Assembly: GCF_900324465.2 (NCBI RefSeq)
Contig: NC_046612.1
Coordinates: forward strand, 6,773,800 to 6,837,799
Origin: Anabas testudineus
Lineage: Eukaryota; Chordata; Actinopteri; Anabantiformes; Anabantidae
Length of the DNA stretch: 64,000 bases
Direction of reading: 5' to 3'
The translations under genes were made by a program, and so were the position numbers. Under the pieces are notes generated by a model that saw only the letters and a list, made by a program, of their open reading frames with translations, was not told the origin of the DNA and did not search any database. The stretch's first letter is position 1, and every line of letters starts with the position of its first letter. Below are positions 35,672-60,860 of this stretch, one piece after another.

Positions 35672-38600
35672 ATGTTGCGTGTTGATAAGCCGAAAGTCAG
35701 GAGAGATGTCCGTAAAAGGAGCGTGGTCTGGCGCTTCTTTAGCCCCATAGGCTCGGGTTCGGTCCGGTGTCTGCTCTGCAGTGAATATCAGTCCAAACAG
35801 TGTCAGGGCAGCACCACGGCCATGCTCAGACACTTGCGAGTCAAACATCCCAAAGAGGTTGGCAAGAAATGTAAAGGGCTGATACCTGAAACCACCATGG
35901 CTCATCCAGGCTCAGAAACGGACGGTGAACCGATCTGCTCCGGTATGATTTCACTTTAACTAAGTAAACAGTCGTGAGACATTCAAAATAATCCTATAAC
36001 AACAGCTTTAAACTAAGATTATAATGTTGCTTAAAATGCTTGTTCCTTGAATTTTTCATTTTTACTGATTTAAAATGACTTTTGCCATTTGTCATCAAAT
36101 ATGATTTAGAAAAGTCAGCCCGTCAAATATTAAGCTAGAAATTCTGGTTGGTGAGTTTAAACTTACTCATATATTTCTGCTATTGTTTAAAGTTTAATAG
36201 TTTTTCATTTAGATCAGTAACAAATAATCTGGAATTAGTTTAATAGTCAAACAATCAAGCCAGATATAAATTACAATCCTAATACTTTATAAAACTAGTT
36301 AAAACACTGTACTGTGTTAAGTAAATGTATACAAACCTTTGAATTTATTATCTGGTTGTAGTCCTTGTAGCAACCTGCAGTTTGCTGTGAAATGAGGTTC
36401 TACTTTTTTTACTATTTCTTGCCACTGTAGATATTATTTGAGTGCTTGGTTAACTGCTTAACTACAGTGAATAGACTGAAATAAAGAAGGGTTTGTTTGG
36501 ACAAGACCTTGCACATAATCTGACACAATTAGGAGTAAGAAGTCTGTTTGTTTAAGCTTTTTAAAACTTCCCCTACCTTGGTGAAAAATCCTCTTGAAGT
36601 CCTCTCCACTCGTTACAGTGGAGGCTGTATGTATGATGCTTTAGCATCATCAAAGTATTTCCATCTCACGTGATGCTTTATTGCTTTATTCTGTTTTAAC
36701 ATCGTTATAATTTTGGTTTTAGACTGGTCAGACAAAACAGTAAATTTGATGGTGTCATATTGGGGTCTAACCACTTTTAATGGGTATTTTTATTACTGAC
36801 ATTCTGTATATTACAAGATTCATCCATTATAAAAAAGTACATATTAATAAATTACTCTTAACATTTTCCTCATTTAGTTGAAGTTACACTAGAGGATGTC
36901 TCAGACAACGCTACGCCTGTCAACGAATCTAATATTAATTCTGCCATTAATGCCACCTTGGAAGCTGCACACAAACGGATGACAAACAAAGAGACGAACG
37001 ATGACAGCCTTGTGTCACATAGAAGAAACAAACGGAGCTTGATTTGGAGGTATTTCGATTGTTTGGACGGTTTGGATGCTGCTCGCTGCCACATATGTAT
37101 GAAAAAGTTACAGTGCTGTGAAAGTGGTGGCACCAGCAACCTGCGGCGGCATTTGTCAAACAGACATCCAGAGGCGTTTTCTGGACTAGTGGGTGAAGGA
37201 CGCAGCCGACAGCCATCCAACTCAGCAATGAGCTCAAATGCTAACGGTGACACGTCAACATTATCAGAGACTGTTGGGGGAACGGAGGAGAGAGTGTTTT
37301 CAGGTAAGATGATGAACAACAGCTCACTGATGCTTAAATTCTTAACTTTCTTAATGTCTTCTTACATTTAGAAATCTTGAACCAATTTCACAGTTCAAGT
37401 CACACCACTCCTCCAATTCTATATTGACAGAATTGGAGCAGAGGCGGGAAACGGTTATAAAAGTTTGTACTCACCAAAGGCAGTTTGTGTACAACATAGG
37501 GGTGTGCAATAAATTGATATCGATATATCATACATCCCTTATTCAACACCATTGTTACCAACCCACTGAGTGTTCAGCTGTGCCAATACTTTCCGAGAGC
37601 ACTGTAAATGTTTGAGTCCACCCTCTTCAGAACATTGAACACTAGTAGTGTCATGACAACGTTGAAAAGTACATATTAATAAATAACTCTAACATTTTCT
37701 TCCTTTAGTTGAAGTGGAACTAGAGGATGGAGTCTCAGACAGCGCTACCACTGTTGATGAATCTCATATTATTTCTGCCATTAATGGCACCTTGGAAGCT
37801 GCACAGGAAGTTTCAGCAGAACAGATGACAAACAAAGAGACAAACAATGACAGCGATGTGTCACATACAGGAAAGAAATGGAGCTTGATTTGGAGGCATT
37901 TTGAGCATTTGGAGAGTTTGGAGGCTGCTCGTTGCCGTATTTGCAAAAAGAAGTTACAGTGCTTTGAAGGTGGGAGCACCAGCAACCTGCGTCGGCACAT
38001 GTCCAGCAGACATCCAGAGGTGTTTTCAAGACTACTGGCTGAAGGACGCAAACATCAACTATCCAAGTCAGCACTGAGCTCAAATACTAACGGTGACACA
38101 TGCACATCACGGGTCCATGGAAGAGAGCAGATAAAGCTTTCAGGTAAGACAGTAGTTATAATTTATTATTTAAAAATGTATTTCATCTGTAGACTACATA
38201 AATAAAAATACATATATTAAGTGTGATGTATAGATCTTTATTTTACAGTTCACTCATTCCCATCACTGATAAAGACATGAATACTTATAATAACTTATAA
38301 GTAAGTATGCAGCAGATGGTCTTTAAATCAGGAATTATACGATTAACAAATAAGTGAAAAAGTGATTATAGAGTGGGAGTGGGAATTATGTGACTTCAGA
38401 AAGTATTGAGAACCAGTCTCTTCTTGTCCTCTAATGTGTTGTATATTTTAATTAACTTAAAGGTCTGTTAAGATTGAACCAAATTTCCAAATTGGACATG
38501 TAACATTTCAGACCATCTCCATTAATTTTGTACTTGTACTACATTCAAGGTTGTAATGAGTATAAATGTAGTCTTCTCTTTTCGAAATGTGGTAAAACTT

Positions 38601-38909
38601 TCAGAAGCGTCTGATAGAGAGAAGCGTGCATTGAGGAGAGAGCGGGAGCTGATAGAAGCTCTGAGGAGAGCGCAGAAGGAGGAGGCTCAAGCTCTGGAGC
38701 ATCAGAGGGAACTGCTTGAGAAGCTGCGTGCAGCAGATGCCAGAGAGGCAGCTGCAGAGAGGGAGAAACTTGAATCATTGAGGAAAGCACAACAGGAGGA
38801 AGCCAAAGACTTAAGTAGACAGAGAGAAGAACTGCAGAAAGAAAAAGCAGAGCTACAGAAGAAATGGGAAGAGCTTCAACAAGAAAGAGATGGACTTCTC
38901 TCACAATAA
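35672..38909 (+). CDS. Triple BED-finger and coiled-coil protein, unnamed
   Basis: Four coding exons, 35672-35942, 36878-37303, 37709-38143 and 38605-38909, all joined in phase 1, give 478 residues. BED fingers are DNA-binding zinc fingers from hAT-type transposases that hosts have often adopted. Three are visible: C33, C36, H54, H59; C161, C164, H182, H187; and C308, C311, H329, H334, each with the preceding aromatic block (VVWRFF, SLIWRYF, SLIWRHF) and a HP after the last histidine. No transposase catalytic or hAT dimerisation domain follows. The last exon (378-478) is a charged coiled coil with an internal repeat (LRRAQKEEAQAL and LRKAQQEEAKDL). Exons 2 and 3 are tandem duplicates. Start: first ATG in frame after the 5' splice acceptor, with a G at -3. 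I do not recognise the gene name; a nuclear DNA-binding role is inferred. Confidence 0.8.
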
Positions 38910-39539
38910 TACTACTGATACAGTTTCACTATAATTTAGTACTACAGTAATTCAAACATACATAGATATATTAATGTAAATTCCTCTTATTTTAATATAT
39001 TTTGCATTCGGCAGACAGTTGATTTGGTTTCTTTTGGAGCTGATAGATACTGATCTCCTGACATTTCTCTGGTTGATCCAGGACAAACCTCACCTGTCTG
39101 CCACACAGTATAATTTAAATAAGCAATTGATTGTTTATTGTTATCAGCACTACATGTTGACAAGTGATGTTATACTCATAAGGAAATGAATTGAAAATGT
39201 ACTAAAAGACATCATACTTTATACACAGTAGGCCTCTGTTTTGCCCTTTTTCAGAGGACTATATTTACATTATTTGCTCTTTTTGTTGAAACCTGCTTGG
39301 AAAAGAAGATCATTTAATTGTAATGTAATGTAAAAAATATTTTCATACAGTTTTTAATTAAATCAATACATAACAACTTCTCAGTCCTTCTGGTCCAATG
39401 ACGGGTAGTTATTTCTAACACATTTTTGTTTGGGCCTATTCATTTATTCTATAGCTAGAGCTGCAAAACTATATAGGAAATAAAAAACATAAATAAAAAT
39501 TGAAGCTTAAAACAGATGATATCTACAATATTTAGCATT

Positions 39540-39862
39540 TAGCATAAAGAAACATTTGTTTATACACGGGCTGTTCAGAGCCGTACAAAGCGCACAACGC
39601 ATGCGCGATATTTGCCTATGGTTCCCAGGGTTTGGTTTCTAAGGAGGTTCTTGCATCGCCTCCAAAAATAGAGAAATGTTTGTATATATGTAACATTTTG
39701 TTATAGGTGTTTAAGTAAAAGCTTCATATAATTGTTTGGTTACGTTACACATACACAACGTGGATAGAACGAGTGTCCTTTCTAGACCACGCAATCCCAC
39801 GAAGACGTGCTGCCTGGCAGTCTAAACCCAGGGTTCGCTCCCAACGCCAGTCCGGGGTAAAG
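39540..39862 (+). promoter_or_regulatory. COG4 promoter
   Basis: Upstream of the COG4 start lies an NRF1-type site, ACGCATGCGCGA at about 39,597-39,608, common in promoters of housekeeping genes. The region between the BED-finger gene stop (38,909) and here is AT-rich, with a plus-strand AATAAA near 39,491 that could end the upstream transcript. Confidence 0.5.
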
Positions 39863-48777
<8,915 letters not shown>

Positions 48778-51089
48778 CTGAAGAACCAGTGTGCTGGTTA
48801 TCAGTGACTGCCGTGCAGGACCCACCTTGTGATGCATTTCACTAAAGAGCTCTGCACAATCCAGATTTAATCCATGTCCCTGTAAATGGATGTGGGACGG
48901 GCATATGGCTGCGGATTTCTTCTTTGTCTGAAACAAAAATGCTTGTTGCTCTTCTAGGAGATTTCAGCCGGGTTTCAGACTCTGCCTTCTGCTCAACACC
49001 CAGCTGATGTCGGCCTGTGTCAGAGCCACAGCTCAGATTTTAGGCCAGGGTAGGTGGTGGGAAGGGACTCTCTGATATGAATTAATGGTAAAATATGCAG
49101 ACTGCACTCTTAAATATGTAATTAAAAGTGTGTAATTGTAATCACAGCGGGAGTCCCAACCTTTTAACCTGTAACTCGCTGTGAGAAATGAGGACACTTT
49201 GAGAATGTGGAGCTCTGCGGCTGTCAGTGAAACAGAGCAGTAATGAACATCATACCTATTAAACTGACAGAAGCAGGTCAGACAGCTGATCCAGCCTAGT
49301 CATTCAATATATGAATAGCTCCTTGTCTGTGATGATGGAACACTTTTAACCTAATAAATTGAGAGCCGCTGTGCAGTGCTCCTGATCCCTGTCATCCGCC
49401 ACATTTCACAAAGAGCTGTCCTACTGCCGTGCAAGACCTATTCCCAAGCCCTTTCTATTTCTGACACTAAATACAAAACATTAAAAGTGAACTGTCATTA
49501 TTAATATTCAGCTTAATTTGCTGGTTTAACCTGCTCAGATCAAAGCAGGTGCCTGTGTGTGTTTATTTTACCCTCTTTGGTGTAATCAGACTCAGACCAT
49601 GAACGCAGGGCTCGTTAGGAAAAGTGTGGCTTTAATGTAAACACAACATTCGATTGGCTCAGCACAAACATTCCACATGAGAGCAACCAATAAACTACCA
49701 AATAGGATGGGGGGGTGCAGCACAAAAACATTCACAGTAAAAAAAAAATCTGGTATAATCATAATCTATATATACAGTACGGTGCTTTAAGGTGAAAATG
49801 GAGATAGGATATGGGGACTGATATGTGAAAGGTAGAGTATACAGGGGTGGGAGGATGAATTTCTGGGTGCACAGGTGAAAACGGAGAGCTGTACTTTTTC
49901 TCTGTGACAAGAGAAACGTGACAGATGGGGGATATTCCCTGCTTACTGATCCAGGGAGAAGCGGGTTAAAAAACCCGACTCCCGAGACAGAGGCCGCCTC
50001 AAATGATATTGTTCTCCTCGTGCAGTTTTCTATTTCTACACAGAATCACGTCGAAGAGTAGAGCACCACAAAGAGAACAAGATGTCATTGGAGGGCTGCT
50101 TTTCACCCTCTGGTTGTAGACAGGTATCGGTGCACCCCTATTCTTCATGACAGGAAATAAATATGTGGCACGAGATTTTCAGGAGGTAGGAGGAGGCATG
50201 TAGGACACAGGCTTAAATAAATAAATCATTCGCTGATAATAAATGTTAAATCTGTTACTTAAATAATATTAGTTGACAGTATGAGCTATATTTTCTGATC
50301 CTAATCTGTCGATCTCAGATGGTTGGCACCGATATGACTTTTTTTTTTTTTTTTTTTATCTTTTTGAGATATGATTGGCTGATAGGCATTTCCTCACACT
50401 ACCAGAGGCCAATGGCAATGGGCAGCCGCTCTGAACAGAGGAATCGTCTCATTCATTACATTTTAAAGTAAGAGAAAACTGGGACCTGCAGGCTACTCGG
50501 TCATGTGTGGGTCTGAAGGAGAGGGGAGCTTTGTCCCTTCTGAATGTTTAAAATAGCCTCCTTCTTTCCAACCATGACTCTCAGCCACAAGTACAGCACC
50601 TCCCCAACATCAACTTCATCATCTCCACCTTCATACACACAGCAGCTCTTCAAACGGAGCACCAGAGGCTGTATTCAGTGCAGATAGAAGTGTCTCGAGA
50701 CTTGCTCATAAAAAATGTCACACAAAGATTGAGACAATGTTCCACGTTGTGCTTAAAAAAAATGACTCCTCGAGTTCTTGCAGAACAAGCCTCGAGCTGA
50801 ATCAAACCCCTGGTGCTGCCGCTTGTCGGAACCTTCCCAACTGTTGAAACAGTCCTCAACAAAACATGAAACAATCAGCTCAAAAACACATTTTCATAAG
50901 ACAAAACTGGGGTTGTATACTGGAAACCAAAGTAAGAGGAAGGGAACAAATCATGGCAATAATCCAGTGTGGTGTCTGACGGCAGCTCTTTGGGTCCATT
51001 TGGACGTGTAGAATTACATATTTATGTGTTTAAGTATCATCAAAATTATCATTATTAACACCTCAAACTCTCCACGGCAACCTCTGTGC
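48778..51089. other. Convergent 3' regions of COG4 and GNAO1
   Basis: COG4 (plus) and GNAO1 (minus) end toward each other here. The COG4 poly(A) signal is probably AATAAA at 49,353-49,358; a minus-strand AATAAA at 49,562-49,567 is a candidate end for GNAO1, leaving about 200 bases between them. I searched this stretch by eye for a second set of GNAO1 terminal exons and found none. The short open frames here are chance. Confidence 0.5.
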
Positions 51090-55672
<4,583 letters not shown>

Positions 55673-56150
55673 GTTTCCAGGCGAATGAACAATCCCGTCG
55701 TCTCCGGTCCGCCCTGTCCCTCTCCGACTCTCAATCTGTGCGTCGTCGCTCGCTCCTCCTGCGCGGTCCGCTACAGCATTAGGCCCGGATCGAGGGCGAA
55801 ACGGAGCCGGGATCGAGAAGCGGTGTTTCCTCCGTGACTCCGAGTGCGTCTCTCGCTCCGTCCCCTCTCTCTGAGGGGGTTTGGGGGGTGGGGTCGCTGC
55901 GCTCGAGCCTGCGGGGTTGGGGTTGTTGTTAGGCGGGGAGGAGGAGGAGGAGGGGGGGGGGGTCTCCAGCTCGCGCTCTGCAGGGCGGCGCTGGTGATGA
56001 TGATGATGATGACAGCGAGCACGAGCGACTTCAACGTATCTGTGCACGAGGGCAGGCAGGAGGGGCGCGCGAGGAGGAGGAGGCTGTCCCCGCGAGACTC
56101 ACCTAACAATCTGTCTGACGTCAGAGCGGGCGAGGTTTAATCACGTCAGC
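55673..56150 (-). promoter_or_regulatory. GNAO1 promoter and 5' UTR with a CRE
   Basis: A CpG-rich, G-rich island upstream of the GNAO1 ATG. At 56,116-56,123 it holds the full palindromic cAMP-response element TGACGTCA, and a second CACGTCAG half-type site at about 56,142-56,149. No TATA box. The minisatellite begins immediately beyond, so the likely promoter edge and the array abut. Regulation by CREB is inferred from the motif only. Confidence 0.6.
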
Positions 56151-58276
56151 TTGTTATTCACATATAGAAACTGTAAAAGGTTGTTATTCACATATAGAAA
56201 CTGTAAAAGGTTGTTATTCACATATAGAAACTGTAAAAGGTTGTTATTCACATATAGAAACTGTAAAAGGTGTTATTATTCAAATATAGAAACTGTAAAA
56301 GGTGGTTATTCACATGAGAAACTGTAAAGGTTGTTATTCATTAGAAAACTGTAAAAAGGTTGTTATATTCACATATAGAAACTGTAAAAGGTTGTTATGA
56401 TTCAACATTAGAAACTGTAAAAGTTGTATTCCCATTAGACTGTAAAGGTTTTATTCACATATAGATACTGTAAAAGGTTGATATTCACATTGAAACTGTA
56501 AAGTGTTATTATTCACATATAGATTAACGGGGTAAAGTTTTGGTATTCACTATATAAACTGTAAAAAGTTGGTTAGTTCAACATATAGATTAACTGTAAA
56601 GGTTGTTGTGATTCCCATATAGAAAACTGTAAAAGGTTATTATTCCACATTAGATTACTGGAAAAGGTGTTGTTAGTCCCTATGAAACGGTAAAGGTTTT
56701 ATTTTCACATATAGAACCTGTAAAGGTTGATATTCACATATAGATACTGTAAAGGTGTTATTAGTCACATATAAGAACCGTAAAAGTGAAAAGGTTGTTA
56801 TTCACATATAGAAACTGTAAAAGGTTGTTATTCACATATAGAAACTGTAAAAGGTTGTTATTATTCACATATAGAAACTGTAAAAGGTTGTTATTCACAT
56901 ATAGATACTGTAAAAGGTTGTTATTCACATATAGAAACTGTAAAAGGTTGTTATTCACATATAGAAACTGTAAAAGGTTGTTATTCACATATAGATACTG
57001 TAAAAGGTTGTTGTTATTCACATATAGAAACTGTAAAAGGTTATTATTCACATATAGATACTGTAAAAGGTTGTTGTTATTCACATATAGAAACTGTAAA
57101 AGTTGTATCACATACGTAACGTTGGTATTCACATATAGATACTGTAAAAGTTTGGTATTCACATATAGATACTGTAAAAGGTTGTTATTCACATATAGAA
57201 ACTGTAAAAGGTTGTTATTCACATATAGATACTGTAAAAGTTTGGTATTCACATATAGATACTGTAAAAGTTTGGTATTCACATATAGATACTGTAAAAG
57301 GTTGTTGTTATTCACATATAGAAACTGTAAAAGGTTATTATTCACATATAGATACTGTAAAAGGTTGTTGTTATTCACATATAGAAACTGTAAAAGGTTG
57401 TTATTCACATATAGAAACTGTAAAAGGTTGTTATTCACATATAGAAACTGTAAAAGGTTGTTATTCACATATAGAAACTGTAAAAGGTTGTTATTCACAT
57501 ATAGATACTGTAAAAGGTTGTTGTTATTCACATATAGATACTGTAAAAGGTTGTTGTTATTCACATATAGAAACTGTAAAAGGTTATTATTCACATATAG
57601 AAACTGTAAAAGGTTGTTGTTATTCACATATAGATACTGTAAAAGGTTGTTATTCACATATAGAAACTGTAAAAGGTTGTTATTCACATATAGATACTGT
57701 AAAAGGTTGTTGTTATTCACATATAGAAACTGTAAAAGGTTGTTATTCACATATAGATACTGTAAAAGGTTGTTATTCACATATAGATACTGTAAAAGGT
57801 TGTTATTCACATATAGAAACTGTAAAAGGTTGATATTCACATATAGATACTGTAAAAGGTTGTTATTCACATATAGATACTGTAAAAGGTTGTTATTCAC
57901 ATATAGAAACTGTAAAAGGTTGTTATTCACATATAGATACTGTAAAAGGTTATTATTCACATATAGAAACTGTAAAAGGTTGTTATTCACATATAGATAC
58001 TGTAAAAGGTTGTTATTATTCACATATAGATACTGTAAAAGGTTGTTATTCACATATAGAAACTGTAAAAGGTTGTTATTCACATATAGATACTGTAAAA
58101 GGTTGTTATTCACATATAGAAACTGTAAAAGGTTGTTATTCACATATAGATACTGTAAAAGGTTGTTATTCACATATAGATACTGTAAAAGGTTGTTATT
58201 ATTCACATATAGAAACTGTAAAAGGTTGTTATTCACATATAGAAACTGTAAAAGGTTGTTATTCACATTATTCACA
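56151..58276. repeat. 30-base minisatellite upstream of GNAO1
   Basis: About 2.1 kb of tandem units of 30 bases (27- and 33-base variants occur) built on TTCACATATAGAAACTG, then TAAAAGGTTGTTA. Two main variants, AGAAACTG and AGATACTG, intermix through the array. From about 56,270 to 56,790 units are irregular with many one-base gains and losses; from 56,790 on they are nearly uniform. Because units are multiples of three, one frame on each strand is open through the array, giving long false open frames (596 and 504 codons). Confidence 0.95.
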
Positions 58277-58940
58277 GAGATACAGGACTATCAGATCATG
58301 AGAAATAAGATTCCCTGTTCTGATGAAACAAAGATTAAACTTTTTGGCCTAAATGTTAAGCGTCATGTCAGGATGAAGCCAGGCACCGCTCAGCACTTCG
58401 CCAATACCATCCCTGCAGTGATGCATGGTGGTGGCAGCATCATGCTGTGGGGATGTGTTTCAGCAGCAGGAACCTGGAGACTATTCAGGATCGAGGTAAA
58501 GATAAATGGAGCAATGTACAGAGACATCCTTGATGAAACCTGTTCCAGAGCACTCTGGACCTCAGACTGTCCTTGAGTGATCCAGCCAGAGCCCAGACAT
58601 GAACCTGTTTGAACATCTCTGGAGGGATCTGAAAATGGCTGTGCACTGATGCTCCCCTTCCAACCTGGTGGAGATTGAGAGGTACTGCAAAGAAGAATGG
58701 GAGAAATTGCCCAAAAATAGGTGTGACAAGCTTGAAGCATCATACTCAAAAATACTTGAGGCTCTAATTGGTGCTAAAGGTGCCTAAACAAAGTATTGAG
58801 CAAAAGCTGCGAATACCTACATGTGATTTTTTTAGTTTTTTTTTTTTTTTTTTAATAAATTTGCAAAGATTTCAAACAAACGTCTTTCACACTGTCATTA
58901 TAGGGTATTGTTTGTAGAATTTTGAGGAAAACCTTTGCTA
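58270..58940 (+). mobile_element. Tc1-like DNA transposon remnant
   Basis: The plus strand encodes the middle of a Tc1 transposase: [52 protein letters not shown] and [10 protein letters not shown]. An internal deletion then removes the segment that would carry the second catalytic Asp and the Glu-proximal region; the frame ends at 58,576, and the family's 3' coding part (CATCTCTGGAGGGATCTGAA, GAGAAATTGCCCAAAA) follows out of frame. The 3' end shows AATAAATTTGCAAAGATTTC and GTAGAATTTTGAGGAAAA, typical of these elements. The 5' half and helix-turn-helix are missing, cut at the minisatellite. It is dead. Confidence 0.9.
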
Positions 58941-59019
58941 TTAAAAAATACTGTGATACACACTCCCCAAGACATGACATCATCTGGAGGAGTTTTGCAA
59001 ATACTTCTTATTACTGGAT

Positions 59020-59400
59020 ATATTTCATACTATTAATCTGAATCTGCCAAGTAACTAGTAACTACACCTGCCAGATAAATGTAGTGGAATAAAAAGTAAA
59101 ATATTTGAATGTGAAATGAAAGTATAAAAATAAAAAACACTTGTACTTAAATATAGTAAAACCAAACAATTACAAATCTAACTTCTACATTCCCAACAAT
59201 AATACTGAAGAATTTGTTGATTAGATTTTTTTCTAGGTACTGTATCTACTACTACAAAATATCTGGGAGAGTAAAAAGGTGCATTGTATCCCTCTTAAAT
59301 GCAGTAAAATTAAAACAAAAGTAGAAGAAAATGGAAACAAGTACCTCAAAATAAATGTAGTTAATCACTCCACATCTCTGCAGAACATAAGCAAATGTTT
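59020..59400. mobile_element. MITE-like fragment downstream of Tc1
   Basis: AAGTAACTAGTAACTACACC, AAATGTAGTGGAATAAAAAG and GAAAGTATAAAAATAAAAAAC match the closing part of the teleost MITE-like family also found in NRN1L and COG4 introns. Diverged. Confidence 0.5.
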
Positions 59401-60561
59401 AATTACAGACTGGTGTGTGGGGAAGCTTTTTAAATATATATGTATAGTTAAAGGCTAAACACTGTTTCAAGCGTTAAAATGTTTTAGCCCATAATTATTC
59501 TTTTGTTTTAACTGACTTTTAAAATTAGTTCCTCCTTATTCTGAACAATTAAATGTAATGCTCATCTTGTACTTCTGTATGGGAGCTGCTGCTTTTTCAT
59601 ACAGTGTAGAATTTAGATTCCTCTTTTTGTCATAAGCAGATGTAAAGTGAGACCTTCGTGTTTATTATAACCTATAAAACTGTGTATGTTGGGGGTTGTG
59701 GGGCCATGCCATACTGCAGTGAAAAGTGTTTGTGATAAAAGCTTCTAATCCACACATCACATCTGGATAGACGATCAAGTGGCGTAAAAAGGGGGGTTGG
59801 ACTTTTACAGCGGATCCTGAATGAAACCAGCACCAGGAGCTCAACCTGCAGAGACTCCATCCATCAGTGGATTTCCTCTTTGGCAGCCAGGCTGAGATAA
59901 ACCCTCCACACACACACACCTCAGCTGCAACCTCCACCTCTCTGCCATGAAGTTCCCACAATATGACGCATGCAGGCACCTACACACACTCAACATCAAC
60001 AGTAACCAGCAGTTTTAATCATATGAGCATGTGCACGTGTGTGTGAGTGACAGGACAGGAGGATTAACACTAAATTACACCTGAGGGAATTTTGACAAAA
60101 TTATGTTTTCAGTTTTAATTACACTAATGCATCAAGCAAAAACATGAAGACAACCATTTAATTTGTATGAACCCATTTTGTAGGAAAAAAAACAAAAAAA
60201 AAAACAATAACCTTCAGGTGTGCACTCATTAGCAACAAGATCCAACAGGCCCCATCTGGATAGAAATAACACATGATGACAACATTTAAACAGTGCATTA
60301 AACTCAGCACAGCCTATGTTTTAAACAGTGATGACAGATAATTTTATCAAAATAAAAATGTTAAGCAGATCAAGAATAGCTCAATAGTCTGAAACATGCA
60401 CACACACACACACAAACACACTCTCTGGAATAATTTCTAAGGTGAGGATGACAGACGTCAATGAAAAACATATTGTATAGAAAAGCAGGCGGGACAAACT
60501 CTGCCACTCGTCATGTCGAGAGGACCTGTCCCCCCTCAGTTTTGACAGCTCACACACAGAG
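59401..60561. other. Intergenic and TRADD 3' UTR
   Basis: No gene supported. The minus open frame 59665-59979 (104 codons) has no recognisable domain and overlaps no conserved signals. Sequence just below 60,562, including a short CA run near 60,400-60,420, is probably TRADD 3' untranslated region. Confidence 0.45.
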
Positions 60562-60860
60562 TTACTCTCGTGGCTGAATGCCCACCACATTTTCAGCCAG
60601 CCTGATAAGTTTGCAGTCCTCCAGTGCTTTGACCAGTCGGCTCAGCTTGGCCGCTTTCCCCTCTGCCTGCATGAAGCGGTACATCATCTGATAGGCTTGC
60701 TCATATAGCCCATCCTTCTCATACTCGTAAGCCAGGTTGTCTACGGCCGGACTCTTCAGAGCCCGGCAGCTCTTCCCCAGGGTCCTCCCTACCTGCTTCC
60801 ACTCACGGCCCACTGAGTTTGAAAATCTCTGAACATCTGCCTGCGTCAGCGTTCGGTCCT
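60562..60860 (-). CDS. tradd: TRADD, last exon (death domain), partial gene
   Basis: A 299-base terminal exon with acceptor CATCAG at 60,861-60,866 and stop at 60,562, coding for 98 residues in phase 1. TRADD is the cytosolic adaptor that binds TNFR1 through its death domain and recruits TRAF2, RIPK1 and FADD. The exon encodes the death domain: LTQADVQRFSNSVGREWKQV, GRTLGKSCRALKSPAVDNLA, YEYEKDGLYEQAYQMMYRFM, AEGKAAKLSRLVKALEDCKL, ending near the C-terminus as in mammals. The N-terminal TRAF2-binding domain was not found in 60.9-64 kb, so earlier exons are probably beyond the right edge. An isolated retained exon of a broken gene cannot be excluded. Confidence 0.88.

Noticed and set aside
39773-39862. 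In-frame upstream extension of COG4 exon 1.
   Set aside because: It begins without an ATG; the ATG at 39,863 (MADGG) fits the known vertebrate N-terminus.
55673-56047. Open frame continuing about 125 codons upstream and in frame with GNAO1 (His-, Ser- and Pro-rich), reminiscent of the XL-alpha-s extension of GNAS.
   Set aside because: It has no ATG; its first codon in the open stretch is GTG and composition follows the CpG island. Treated as chance unless N-terminal peptides are found.
56761-58275. 504-codon minus-strand frame rich in [10 protein letters not shown] repeats.
   Set aside because: It is the antisense reading of a tandem array whose unit is a multiple of three, with no gene signals.
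59665-59979. 104-codon minus-strand frame between the Tc1 remnant and TRADD.
   Set aside because: No domain, no splice context, and Cys/Trp-rich composition typical of a chance antisense frame.
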